This document shows positions 11,925 through 23,884 of a stretch of 64,000 nucleotides of DNA, in pieces (the first letter of the stretch is position 1; the number at the start of each line of letters is the position of its first letter). The DNA comes from Orientallactaga sibirica (lineage: Eukaryota > Chordata > Mammalia > Rodentia > Dipodidae). The notes under the pieces were generated by a model. It was not told the DNA's origin, searched no databases, and saw only the letters and a list, made by a program, of their open reading frames with translations. A program made the position numbers and the translations under genes. Location of the stretch: positions 17,237,501 to 17,301,500 of the forward strand of contig JAEOAD010000024.1 of the NCBI GenBank assembly GCA_036365145.1, read 5' to 3'.

Positions 11925-13089
11925 TGATTAACAAGTAGCTGAGATAATTTGAGAGGGTCTTACTATTTTTTAATCCTTACCTTTGCTTTGTGAAAGCAAA
12001 ATTGCCAGCCTATATTAGCCACATGATCAGCCCGGCTTGGGTGAGTCACTTTAGCCGTGACCTGTTCCCTTTAAAGATCAGGTGAGTTTCTGCAGTTTCC
12101 TGTAGGCAATTTTGCTGCCACAGATCACATCCCATAGATGCCATCATCTATAGCCAAGGAGACTACTTAGTTGTGTGTTGTCTTTGTTCTGACTACCACC
12201 ACTTCAGTGTGAGCCAATGATGATGACTTGAGAATCTATTTCCTGCAATATTCTACAATAAAAAGAAACTTCACATGTTGTAATGTATTTTCACGCATGG
12301 ATTATAGTGTGAATCGTTTGAGTTTGGGGTTATGGACTAAATGTGAGGCTATGTTCTAAATACTGCTATAGGGAACGAGGCTAAATTCAGCTTTCTTGGG
12401 ATCTGCCAACCTCATCTTTTTCAAAGGTCACATTTGTATCTTTTATTTATTTCAAGTTTACTAACATTGTTCTCTTGGATTCCCTATGAAGAGGTACTTT
12501 CTGAATATATATATATATATTCATACAGTTTTAATTTTTAGTCAACCCTAAAATATCTGGATGAACTCTGTGATTTCTTGAGTAAGTCCCAAACAGCCAC
12601 ACTAGTTCAAGTTAGGACAGCACTCAGACTAAATTTACCTCTAGAGTAAATAAGAAAATTGCTCTGTGAATTTGTCTGTCTTTTCCATCTAAACCATTGA
12701 TAAGTGCCTTGTCAATCAAAAGAGCAGTCTTGGATAACATCTTTAATGGCAGGTTAATACCAAACCTCTCTGTCTTAATGGTAATTAACACATACAAATA
12801 TAAAAACAATTGAAGGAACCAGTAGCATTTATAATTATGAAGTATAATATTTCTTAAAGTAATACAGTTTTAGAAAACATTTCTATTTTAATCATTTAAA
12901 ATGCTATAATTTTAAAAGTAAATATTTAAAACATTATTTTCATTGGTACATAGTAAGTGAATAGAACATCCTTTTATTTTACACCAGTGCTTGATTTATC
13001 CAGGATAATAATCTGATCCTGAATTTTTCAAAGTTTCGAAGTAAATGCCCAAAATATCACTATGTTCCTTACAATTGAACTAATTTTCC
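11925..13089. other. unique sequence, no gene recognised
   Basis: Holds the inverted repeat listed separately and an (AT)n run near 12508-12520. The rest is AT-rich and featureless to my reading. Confidence 0.4.
11995..12116. repeat. 12-bp perfect inverted repeat flanking 98 bp
   Basis: agcaaaattgcc at 11995-12006 is the exact reverse complement of ggcaattttgct at 12105-12116. The interior is GC-richer than its surroundings. No TSD is obvious. Could be chance, a small MITE relic or paired sites in a regulatory element. Confidence 0.45.
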
Positions 13090-13102
13090 AAGAGTAAATT
13101 TC

Positions 13103-13311
13103 GGGACTAGAGTGATGGCTTAGCAGTTAAGGCTTGCTTGCAAAGTCAAAGGACCTTGGTTCAATTCCCCAGGACTCATGTAAGCCAGATACAGAAGGTG
13201 GCAAATGCATCTGGAGTTCCTTTACATTGGCTAGAGGCCATAGTGTGCCCATTGTCTCTCTCTCTCTCCCATCTTTCTCTCTCTCTCTCAAATAAATGAA
13301 TAAAAATTAAA
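13103..13311 (+). mobile_element. DIP-type SINE, subtype A
   Basis: Complete copy with a perfect 13-base TSD, aagagtaaatttc, at 13090-13102 and 13312-13324. Confidence 0.95.
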
Positions 13312-13324
13312 AAGAGTAAATTTC

Positions 13325-13805
13325 TTAGAGTGTGTAGATTTTCATTTGTACAGTCTTAAGACAATTCAAAATTCCTTCTTGACTGAATTTTGATGAAAAA
13401 CAAAGTGTTTTATATGTAGGCTTTGGCTAAGCAGTCTGTACAATACAGTTTTACTAAAAGTTGTATTCTAAAGAACTATATTACTCTTGATTAACATGCA
13501 CAGCTGTTTGATGAAGCTGGTTTCTTAAAGTCAGCCTCCTCCATCGTAGGATAAGGCAACAGATTCATTTTCAATGTGTACTGTGCACTTGGACTGAAGA
13601 AGGATGTGCAAGGAGCAAGAAACCTTAAACAATGAAATCAATATGATGACACTAAAGTAATTTCACACACATTTTCTTCAGCATTGCCACAGTACTCTGC
13701 TTTCTAGGATGGAGTTGTAATTACTGCCTGTCCAGTAATTTGAAGTTTCTTACCTTGTTACCTTGACCCATGTTTTGCTTGCTTTCTTGCTTACTTTCTT
13801 TCTGT
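13325..13805. other. unique sequence, no feature recognised
   Basis: Nothing recognised. Confidence 0.4.
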
Positions 13806-13852
13806 TCTTTTCTTTTCTTTTCTTTTCTTTTCTTTTCTTTTCTTTTCTTTTC

Positions 13853-13883
<31 letters not shown>

Positions 13884-13940
13884 CTCTTTTCTTTGCTTTG
13901 CTTTGCTTTGCTTTGCTTTGCTTTTTTTCTTTTTCTTTTT
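13806..13940 (-). repeat. (TTTTC)n and (CTTTG)n microsatellite
   Basis: TTTTC units run over about 13806-13883, then six CTTTG units at 13891-13920, then T-rich. On the minus strand this is the tail of the adjacent B1 (GAAAA then CAAAG units). Long Lys/Glu-rich and Phe-rich frames here are artefacts of the repeat. Confidence 0.95.
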
Positions 13941-14090
13941 TTTGGTTTTTCGAGATAGAGTTTCACTCTAGTCCAGGCTGACCTAGAATTCACTATGTAG
14001 TCCCAGGGTGGCCTCGAACTCATGGCGATCTTCCTATCTCTGCTTCCTCCCGAGTGCTGGGACTAAAGGCGTGCGCCACCACGCCCAGCT
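13941..14090 (-). mobile_element. B1 SINE with expanded tail
   Basis: Reverse copy ending gtgcgccaccacgcccagct. cttgctttctt at 13778-13788 and cttgctatctt at 14094-14104 are a probable TSD spanning B1 plus microsatellite, so the tract grew from the B1 tail. Confidence 0.9.
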
Positions 14091-14104
14091 TCTCTTGCTA
14101 TCTT

Positions 14105-15064
14105 TAATAGTGCTTGTTTGGTTGCCCCTCTACTCATCATAGATAATCCTCTTACCCTGCATGGGGTTAGGGCTTTACAGTAGCATTCTCACTTTACAAT
14201 GTCCTTTCTGCTTTTATCAACGTATTTAGAAGCTTCTATTGTCCTGGCTAAACTGAGATCCCATTTGAAGGAAAAAAAAAAAATCATTGCATCCCCATTG
14301 TCTACCAAGGGTAGCATTGAAACAGAGTTCCAGAAATGGCAAATATCAGAGGAGCCTGTATTGACACAAACACAAACTTCGTCTGTGTGAAAAAGGGGGC
14401 ACATGCATGCCTGTGTAGACATGTACAGTGTGAAAACACATATGTACCCATAGCACAATGATAAGAACAAAGATATTTACAACAGAATGTCAAAACAGAA
14501 TTCTTTGACATTTAGAGCTGAGGTGTCAGGGAAATAGCAGGCAAACCTTTGTGCTAGACTACCCTTAACCAGACAGTCCCAAGAGTTAATTGAAAAATCA
14601 CAAACTTCTCATCACCTCCATTTAGAGCCGCATTCAAGCCCTTCAAGGACTTGAGCAGAGCAATGCAAGGGGATTGACATTTAAGAAGCCTGTTTTGAAG
14701 GGAGTGATGAGAGCTTTATATTCATGACTCACATACATTGGGAAGGCTGAGGAGGACTTTTCTCTCATAACACATGCATGTAGAAAGTCATTTTAAAGTA
14801 CGAAAGTCTGTATCATAAATTCATGTGTAAATAAAGATCAAGGAGGTTTTTTTTTTTTTTTTGGAATTTCCAGCTTTGTTTATCTGAAAGGCTTTGGGGT
14901 TATATGTTTGTTTCATTAATTGATAACAATGTGTGAATGAGGGAAAAAATGCTCAGGGTAGGAGTTGGCAATGAAGAAATTTGTGCTTAGCATTCCAGAA
15001 AGCATTTTTTTTCTCCTCTCTTAGTTTTATTCTACAAGATGGTGAAATTTTTATCATTTTCTTT
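14105..15064. other. unique sequence, no gene recognised
   Basis: Homopolymers at 14270-14283 (A) and 14848-14862 (T). The frames of 60-93 codons near 14189-14511 have no domain I recognise. Confidence 0.4.
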
Positions 15065-15435
15065 TTTTAAAATAATTTATTTGGTTTATTTATATTATTC
15101 TAATTTTACATTCATAATGGTGACTCCATTATCCTCCTCCCTGTCCTCCCTCTTCCAAAGGGACCCTCATCAATGGGGAATGTGGGTTATGCATTGTGGG
15201 GATAGTCAACAGTTATGGGGGATAGGCCAAGTCTCTATGCATAATGCCCCAACTTGTGGCTCTAACATTCTTTCCTCCCCTCTTCCTCGAATTTCCCTGA
15301 GCCACATTGGCATCATTTTAGTTCTACTTCAGTGGTGAGGTTTTGGGAGCCTCTGTGTCTCTGGATATCTGGCTGAGTAGGAGTTGTATGTTCTCTGTGT
15401 TTATCTCCTTCAGCCTTTTTCTGGTGTCGTGATCA
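15065..15435 (-). mobile_element. L1 3'-UTR fragment, minus strand
   Basis: Complement of the 11125-11560 sequence: aaagggaccctcatcaatgg, ttatgcattgtggggatag and tctgtgtctctggatatctgg all have counterparts there. It begins, in its own sense, within the UTR, so it is 5'-truncated. Confidence 0.75.
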
Positions 15436-18338
15436 CCAAGAATGCTGTACTCTTGCCCTTCCCCTGCATTACTCTATGGTTTCAGCATTTTATTTCACAA
15501 ATATTTCAGAATATATATTTCCTGCAAAATCTTACCTATGGTACCACCCTGCCACCGGCTATTGAGGATCACAAGTACTAAAGTTTTATTTGAACAGTGT
15601 CTGCGTCCTCTGAGGAACTTAATTTTTATTCAGATTTCTAGCCTAAAAATTACATTATTTGATTTATAAATAAGAGCATACTATAAGAAGCTTACAAGCC
15701 ACAAAGGTAGTATGTCTCTAGAGGGAGTATGTGTATGTACAAGCACATAGTCACATGGATATTTTCCTAGAGAATATAACTACAACATTTTGTTTTAAAG
15801 CATGTCCCCAAATGTCTGTCCCATGAAGAAAGCACCTACTTTGCATACATTCTTGGCCCTGAGAGCAACATATCTTCCCCAGGGAAATAATTCTAATATG
15901 CAGTTCACAATTAGATATGTTTCTCATTTTCTGTATTTTAATTTAATCTTTCCATTATTTGCCTTGTCGTAAAAATGCAAATCATCCTTCCTCCTGTGTT
16001 TTTACAACACCTAAATTAACCTTACAAGCCACTTCATAAAATATGTCATCTATACAACTTTTCTCCACCTACATCAATTTTTCAAGGTCACCTAATTACC
16101 ACGTCCAACTGAGGTGAAAAACTAAAAATAAATAAAACCTTACCTGCAAGCAGATGGAGCCACCACTTAACCACCAAAGAAATACAAATGAGTAAACCTG
16201 CTTTGGCAAAGGACCCTGGCCATGGTGTGAATTTTCAGGGTTAAGGCTCAATGTAATGAATCTCCTCACATAATTTGCAGATTTATACATTTAAATGGTT
16301 CGTTTTTTGAGTGTCCCTAAATTACATTGAAATTTTTGGACTTTAAAAATTATAATGGCTCTATTTTCCCACTGCCAATCCATGTAAGTATATTGTGATT
16401 CTCAGTTATTCAAAGTTATATATGCTCATAAGGAAAAAAAAGCCACCTGCCTCCTGCTATTTCATAGTCAGATACATGAGGTTGAATTTTTTTGCATTCT
16501 GTCTTTAATTTAAAGAAAATATAACACTTTAATAATTGAAGTAAAAGTCTCTCCAGTCTCAGTGCACAAAATAATCACCACTGAATTTTGTAGAATTATC
16601 TTTTGTTGTCATTTTATTCATTCATTCTATGATATTTATTTTTCATATGGCAGGTAAAGGATATAAAAGAGATATTTTATAAACTGTGTATACACTGAAA
16701 CTATTTTCACAGTCTAGTTTAAATAGTAGCACCTTACAGATGGAAATTATTTTCACTCAACAACGTGTGAGGTCCAAGTCTTTATGTTTATGAAACAGGG
16801 CTGGTACTAGGCAAAATTGTAAAGTTGGTAAAAGTCTGTGTAATTGTTTAGTCTCTCTCTTTTTCTTCTTTTTTAACTGCCATGTCTACATCAACCCACT
16901 GTCAGGAAAGGATCTAATATAAACACTGTTTTAGTTCTTGGTTTGTAAGAAAAGGAAACATGTCAATACATTACATGACAAACAATAAAACTTCTTTTCC
17001 ACTCCTTCATTTTGATCTGTTGTTCACATTACTCAGAGTCCACTTGTATTTTTTCAAGTTTTAAAAGATACATGAAATTAATATTACCCCCCAGTTAGTT
17101 GTTAGGAATAAGAATATAAATTTGTGTGAGCAGATTAACTTAATCAGTAATGTTGTTTTAAAATAAATTGAATGCCCACATGCTTCAACACCATTAAATG
17201 CAAAGCAACTGTGCACAGATCATATAGCCTTTAGATTGAGTAAGATTATTATATCTGATGTGCCCTTGTAGGTCCATAGTTTAGCTTTATTGGATTACAG
17301 CTACCTTCACCCACTCTGTAAAGGAATGTCAGAAAGAGTACCCTCCTTCACTCTCAGGAAGCTTGGTACACACACTGTCAGTGAAGGACTATAACCCTGC
17401 CAGGGGGCTCCATTTTTGGTTTCTTCCTCCCTTACCCACAAACTCGAGATAAAAGAAATAGTGTTTTAGTCATCTTTGCTTCTCAGTACTAAACACAATG
17501 CCAGGCTGAAAGCCCATACCAAAACTGTTGTCAGTAAATGGAAGAAATCACCTCCTATAGGTAGTTATTATATAAGACTGGTTCTTTCCAATGAAATGTT
17601 TATTTATTCTCATGATCTTAAATCTGAGTTTCTGTGAACAAACTCCAATGAGACTCCAGACATATTTCTTTTGGCAAATCAATATGTCAAGCTAGGCCAA
17701 ATGTCTTCAATAATGTGAATGACATTAAATATTCACAGAAAGAGTCAGAAAAAGAGAGAGAGAAAAAAAAAAAGAAAAAGAAAAGCAAACCTGTAACAGG
17801 CAAATGTGCATGAGCAAAGGGAAGCCAAAGGGGTTTAAAGGTGACCTCGAGGGAAACACGAGCCCTCAAAGAAGGAGAATTGATCTTTTCTGTACAGAAG
17901 CCGAGAAATCAAAGGGAGTACAAAAAGCTAGACGAGTTAAGACCATGGCAGTAGTGAAATAATCATCAAGACAGAACTTCTGCTGCAGAAGAAAGAAGGT
18001 GCAGCTTTGATCCTTCTGAGCCTTAACTAAGGTCAGTGAGACTGATTCAGGTGAGACATTGGCAGCCTTTCATAATAGAAATCTGTCTAAAGCATTTTCA
18101 TAACAATGAAATGTTGAAGAGCAAAGCTAAGAGATGCAAAACAAAGAGGTTTGAACAATAAAGTATTGGAAATGGTTGGCCCCAGCATTTTCTCACGCCT
18201 CACAAAAAAAGGAAGAGTTAACTCCCATTGGAAGAATCATCTATCTTCCAATGTCATTCTTAAATCCAACAGAATGTGAATGATGTCCCCAAATTAATAG
18301 AGTTGATTGACTGGAAGAGGGAACTATTGTTTTTTGTT
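15436..18338. other. 2.9 kb repeat-poor unique block
   Basis: AT-rich with no SINE and no recognisable exon. A weak L2-like patch may lie at 17460-17545 (aacacaatgccaggct). Purine run at 17750-17785. A minus-strand 60-codon frame at 17687-17869 is not supported as a gene. Confidence 0.45.
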
Positions 18339-18339
18339 T

Positions 18340-18572
18340 TTGTTTTATATATATTTAGAGAGAGAACAAGAAGAGAGAGAGAGAGAGGATTGGGACCCAG
18401 GGCTTCAGCCACTGCAATCGAACTCCAGATGTTTGTGCCACCTAGTGGGCATGTGTGACCTTGCATTTGCCTCACCTTTGTGTGTCTGGCTTAAGTGGGA
18501 CCTGGAGAGACAAACATGGGTCCTTAAGTTTCACAGGCAAACTCCTTAACCACTAAGCCATCTCTCCAGCCC
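18340..18572 (-). mobile_element. DIP-type SINE, subtype B
   Basis: Reverse copy: GA run, ccacctagtgggcatgtgtg (subtype B block) and head taagccatctctccagccc. Confidence 0.92.
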
Positions 18573-18573
18573 T

Positions 18574-18702
18574 ATTTTTTTTTTTTTGAGGGAGTATTTT
18601 GCTCTAGCCCAGGCTGACCTGAAATTTATTATGTAGTCTCAGGCTGGCTTCAAACTCACAGTGATCCTCCTACATTGGCCTCCAGAGTGCTGGGATTAAA
18701 GG
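18574..18702 (-). mobile_element. B1 SINE, 5'-truncated
   Basis: Reverse copy lying directly against the DIP. It ends at gtgctgggattaaaggt, so about 20 bases of the B1 5' end are missing. Confidence 0.88.
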
Positions 18703-18809
18703 TCCAATGTTTTTTTCATCAGTGAAAGGACCTGATGGCATGGTGAGGGTTGGCACTCCACACACCATTGTCTCTAGATTCGTTTATTCTCTAGAGAGTT
18801 ACCAAATGC

Positions 18810-19185
18810 TTTGGTTTAAGTTTCCCCTACAAAACCCATGTTAAAATGGAATTGTCATGGTAACAGTACTTAGAAATGAACTGGAAGAAGTGATTATACC
18901 ATGAAGGCTCTGCCATTATGAATGGGTTGATGCTGTTATCTGAAGACTGGGTTAGATACCCCAGGAGTGGGCTCTGGGTGAAGAATGCACTAGGGCTCCA
19001 TGTTTTCTTTCTCCACCCTTTGCATGTTTGTCTTTCTGCTCTGCCATGATACAGCACAGAGGCCTTCACTAGATGCTGGTCATGCTGCTGGACTTGCCAA
19101 TTTCCATAGTTATGAAAAACTTCTACTGTTTATGAATTACCTACGTTGTGCAATTCTGTTATAGGGGAAGTAAATGGACTATGAC
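18810..19185 (+). mobile_element. MLT1-type ERVL-MaLR solo LTR
   Basis: Contains tttaagtttcccctacaaaa, ctctgccattatgaatgggt, ctttctgctctgccatgat, cttcactagatgctggtc and tgttataggggaagtaaatg, in MaLR LTR order. Only the LTR is present and it is well worn. Confidence 0.75.
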
Positions 19186-19189
19186 ACTA

Positions 19190-21528
19190 GGGAACATTTT
19201 TTTTTTGATATTAATGAAAACCGAAGAAAGTTATTTTTGCTAATAGATTTACTATTAGTTATTCAAATGCATATTGGTCAATAGCTTTAACACCAGGCAG
19301 AAATTAGGTGAACTATAATGAAATCAAATGTGGGAAAATTACAGTATGTATTAAGTAGCACTGTTACCCCCAAGAATGTACTTTTTAAAAATTCTACACC
19401 TTGTCCAAGAAATGCACCATGGTATCAATAATGAAAATGAATAATGCACAACATAATACATAATACACACACAATTTGCACATCAGTCACAGTTTTTCTC
19501 CTAAGATGGATTGGTTTTGGAAATTACAAACAAGGCTGTTTAAAAGCCAGACCGACAGGAGCATCAAATTGGAATAGAAGCCAACTAGATGTGGTATCCT
19601 TGAATAATGGTGCTGTGTTTAGTCATCTGAAGAGAAATGGCAAAGGAGATCCTTAATGAATAGTGGGCAGCACCTGTGACAAATGATTGGTTTGAAGCAT
19701 ATATGTGACAACATGACAGACAGCAGGGAGAGTTCTTGGTTCACCTCAGGACAATGCATTTTGGAATCCTGCAGGTCTAATGCATTTTGAGTTAGCATTT
19801 TCAAAGAGTTTGGAAACTAAAACTTGAAGAGCCTTTTTTGATGATGAGCAAGACTTCCTGACCTATGATCCCTTTCATTATAATTTGGTCAATCACTTTA
19901 GCAAGGTCATGGTCTTGGATTTCCTTTTATGGTCAGAAGGGCAAAGGGCTTTGATGGCAGAAGTTATTTTAATCTTGGTGAGAAAGCCAGGAAGTAATCA
20001 CAAGGGATCTGTAAGGAGAGGATGGAGGTCGGGGCCTTCTGTGAATGAGAAATGGATCGAAAATCCATTTTCTACAATTTTGTTGTCATATAGACTTATA
20101 AACTGACAACTATCCCCAACTGCTTTTCCCTATGTGTCCTTTCACACATGCACTATATGCGATGAAGCACACTGCACATCTGCTCTTAAGAGAAATGACT
20201 TTAATTGCTGAGCTGCTAATGGGGGTGTTTTCTCCCATAGAATTTCTATCCATCTGCACACTCTGATTACCACATCCTCATCAGATCTTGTCTACTTCAA
20301 CCTTTTTTCCTAAATGATCATCATTAATCCTGTCTATGGTATCGCTATATGGGGCAAATTAGTCTGGGATAATAATGATGTCTGATTGTGCTGCCTTACC
20401 GCTCTCCCCACCCAAAACACAGATTTTTAAACTTCTCTCGCATAAATGAACAAAGAAACCAAAACCTCAAACAAGCCAAAGTACTCCAAACTGCGTAGGC
20501 CAATACTAGAACCTAGACAGAAATCATTTGAAATTATAAAGGGAAATTTATAGCTGATAAAGAATATTCTAGTCTTCATTGTTTGGACTGTTCCTGGAAC
20601 AGTAGCAACTTCTCTGTGACTTGTGGCATTTGTACTACTACATAAACAACATACTCAAGAGATTCTTCACATTTCTTTTGGAACAGAAAGTACATGAGTT
20701 GAAACTAAATAAATGCTATTTTTTAAATTCATTATATCTTAATCTGCCATAACGTTTAAGCATCATGAATGTTTGAATTCCAGTGATAATTGTGAAAGTC
20801 ATCAACAGAGAAGGCAATAAATGAATAAATACATAAAATGACTCACCTGCTTTTCTTTGGTATTCAGGGAATATTTGTTTTAATGACAACTGTTAAGTGT
20901 GAGACTATTTTAAGAGGAAAAGAACATCCATTATAATCATATGTAATTTTAACCTTGACTAATGCAATTTTCTTTGTTAGCTATATAAATACATCTGAAA
21001 GTTAAAAAGGAAATAGCAAATCATACTCCCCTCAGTCACGATTTGGTAGAGAAAACAAACTGCTGAGAATTCTTACAAACTATCTGGACACACAAATAAA
21101 TTCTATCTGGTCGAAAGATCTAGTGGAGTGGTGTTTACTGAAGGCACTAGTTCTTTGTTAGCTGCCCAAAGCACCCATGTGACTGACCTTTCCCTATTCA
21201 CCTGGGAGCATCCATGAACTTCACTCTGCCCTGTTCTTATAAGGCTCTTGGCAACTGCTGTTGGGAAATAACTATTTATCCTCCCTTATTCCCTTCCAAA
21301 TCTCATGAAACTCTCTCTTATTGGAAAACTTAGGAGAAAAAGATTTTGGTCAGTAGTGATAGAAGTTCTTCCCTCTGCAATTTCTGAAAGGATACAGAAG
21401 GGAATGTAAGAAGGATTTGTTGCAAGGAGATAGTAGATGGGTAAATGAATCAAAAAAAATATTGTCTTAGTAGTTTAAGGAGGTTGAAAGTAAAATAATA
21501 GGTAGAATGAGAGAACGAGGCATTGATT
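19190..21528. other. 2.3 kb unique block with a candidate conserved element
   Basis: No repeats recognised. The segment 20165-20410 has the look of conserved non-coding DNA (for example gactttaattgctgagctgc, aatgatcatcattaatcctg). No exon-like frame. Confidence 0.4.
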
Positions 21529-21529
21529 G

Positions 21530-21778
21530 CTCTTTTTTTTTTTTTTTGAGAAAGAGAGAGAGTCAGAGTCAGAGAGGGAAAGAGAGAGAAGTAATAGAGA
21601 ATGGGTGTGCCAGCAGACTCTCAGCCACTGTGAATGAACTCCAGATGTGTGCGCCCACTTGTGGTCAAGTGCGGCATTACACCCTCACATAACTTTACAT
21701 CTGGGACCTGGAGAATCAAATGGGTGTTCTTAGGCTTAGCAGGCAGGCACCTTAACTGCTAAGCTATCTCTCCAGCCC
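21530..21778 (-). mobile_element. DIP-type SINE, subtype C
   Basis: Reverse copy with the C block (cccacttgtggtcaagtgcg) and head ctatctctccagccc. ttgattg flanks it at 21523-21529 and 21779-21785. Confidence 0.92.
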
Positions 21779-21789
21779 TTGATTGGTTT

Positions 21790-22535
21790 TTGAATGTTTG
21801 TGGCCATGCTCTAGTGTATTCTGGATGGTTTACTGTGTAGAAGATCTCCAAATGCTATGAGACTAGATATAGATTTTTTTTTAATCATCTGTATTGCCCA
21901 TCCCATTTCTGATATGTGGTCTTTCTCCAGGGTTGATAGCAATATCACCTAGTTTTTTACCTAGCAAATTGAGATCCAGTACGACTGTGACTCTCAGACT
22001 TCTCAGTAATGTGTTATACAGAGAATGCTAGTTCTTCTCACTAGAGTACCTGCTAGTGATGTATATGCTCCAATAAGTTGACAAAACATTCTCTTGATGC
22101 CTCTGTGGCATTCCTAATGCCTCCACAGTTTCATGGTTTTATTCAAGGCCAGTAACTCTGTTCTTAAGACACAAGAAAATCATAAAGTTCATAGCCTGAA
22201 AAAAAAAAAAGCTACATTCCAGTTTCTAAATTAAAAGTAATAAAAGTTCTGGAACGGTGATTAAAATATCCTGCCACCAACAAACAGTGTCAGTTCTAAA
22301 GTATTACTAGAACCAATTAATTTTTTAGTGTAAGGAAATATCATTGCTTTAATATATTTCCATGGAAACTCTACTATGTATTTTATTGCTACATAAATTT
22401 TAGCTAATGTGATGCTTGGGATGAAACACAAATGTACCATTATAATTAGTTTTGAGAGATTCTGTTTCTTTAGAAATTATAACCACTAATTATATCATCA
22501 AATGACATTGGTTATAGGAATATGGAATCTGGGTA
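21790..22535. other. unique AT-rich sequence, no feature recognised
   Basis: Nothing recognised. Confidence 0.4.
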
Positions 22536-22539
22536 AGCC

Positions 22540-22880
22540 TGCCTAATATTGTTTGGATGTGTTGAAGGCTTGGATCCCAGAATAGTGCTGTGGGGCAGGG
22601 AGAGATGCTTTGAGATGAGAACTTGGGAGAGATCCTTAGGTCACTGGGAACTTGCCTCCAAGGGGGACTGTGGGTCTTCTCTATGTCCTTTTCTGCCCTT
22701 TTCTCTGCTCTGCCACATGCTTCTGTCCTGGTATAGTGCCCTTGCAAAGATCCAGACCAATGAGTCTACCGGATTTTGTACCTTTAGAATAGCAAGACAA
22801 AAATAAGCATCCTTACTTCCAAGACTACCTGCATCAGCCAGGTTGTGTAGCTGTTGTAGTGATGTGAAGCTAATGAACCC
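22540..22880 (+). repeat. LTR-like fragment, ERVL/MaLR type (tentative)
   Basis: ttgtttggatgtgttgaagg, aggtcactgggaacttgcc and tctctgctctgccacatgc recall MaLR or ERVL LTRs, but no clean ends or TSD were found. The overlapping 85-codon frames on both strands follow from this repeat. Confidence 0.45.
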
Positions 22881-23281
22881 AGTGCCGAGGAGCAGCATGT
22901 AATCTCATGGTTGGAGGTCTACAGAGGTGCTGATGTCTCTCCACATCGCTACTTTTCCTTCGCCTGGCTAAATATCTCATCAAGATTCACGAACATGTGG
23001 GTAGTACAGTAGGAACCATGCTCCTGCACTGTGCACAACAGATGGAGAATCCACAAGGTTGAAAGTTCTATGGAAATGTTTCTCTTCTCCCACCTAGTTC
23101 CTTTTCATAGCTCTTTTATTCCTCTTGCCATTCAGGAGATAAAAAGCATTGATGTCCAGGTGGCTTTGTGAAGTAGAGAACTAGTGTAGATGAAGCATTT
23201 GGTGTCTTCATAAAACTCCTTAAAGAGGAACAGTAACCTTCGAATGGGATGAGAATGGAAGATCGTCATTTAAAAAACTGC
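22881..23281. other. unique sequence, no feature recognised
   Basis: Nothing recognised. Confidence 0.35.
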
Positions 23282-23437
23282 AGCTCAGGTGGGATATAGC
23301 TGTCTGTAGAGCATTTACCTAGCATGCATATAGGCCCAGGTTTATCATCAGTACTGCAAAACCTGGCCATGGATGGACAAGCCTATAATTCCAGCACTCA
23401 GAAGGGGTGGAGGCAGGAGGATAAGAAGTTCAAAGTC
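23282..23437 (+). mobile_element. B4 (ID-B1 composite) SINE, truncated
   Basis: ID half (gcatttacctagcatgcata) followed by B1-like half (ataattccagcactcagaag, gaggcaggagg). It is cut at the DIP insertion and no B1 remainder is clear on the other side. Confidence 0.75.
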
Positions 23438-23702
23438 GGGCTGGAGAGATGGATTAGTGGTTAAGGCACCTGCCTCCTAAGCCTAAGAACGCCGGTTCCA
23501 ATCTCCAGCGGTTCCAGTCTCCAGGTCCCACGTTTAGCCAGATGCAAAATGACACAAGGGCACAATGCTGCACTTGACCACAAGGGGGAGCATGCATCTG
23601 GATTTTGTTCGCAGTGGCTGAGAGGCTGCTGGTGCACCCATCTCCCTCCCTCTCTTTCTCTCTCTATCTCTCTGTGTCTCTCCCCCCCCCAAAAAAAAAG
23701 AT
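23438..23702 (+). mobile_element. DIP-type SINE, subtype C
   Basis: C block (gcacttgaccacaaggggg) and a partly duplicated ggttccaatctccagc / ggttccagtctccagg motif. TSD gttcaaagtc at 23428-23437 and 23703-23712. Confidence 0.93.
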
Positions 23703-23712
23703 GTTCAAAGTC

Positions 23713-23880
23713 TTTTGAGTTATTTGTAAATTCTACAGATTAAGCTTCTATCACTGGAATAGCTGGTGAAGATTTTCTCCCATTCAGTGGGTAATCTATT
23801 TGCTGTGCTTATGGTAAATTTTTCTGTGCAAAAGCTTTTTAGCTTCATGAGATTCCATTGGTTGAATGATTGTTTAATTT
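23713..23880 (-). mobile_element. L1 ORF2 3'-region fragment, minus strand
   Basis: ggtgaagattttctcccatt, ctgtgcaaaagctttttagc and attccattggttgaatgatt are the complement of the ORF2 C-terminal region. About 170 bases only. Confidence 0.75.
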
Positions 23881-23884
23881 CCTG

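Noticed and set aside
13721..14023. Lys/Glu-rich 100-codon minus-strand frame and Phe-rich plus-strand frames
   Set aside because: Translations of the (TTTTC)n/(CTTTG)n tract and the B1.
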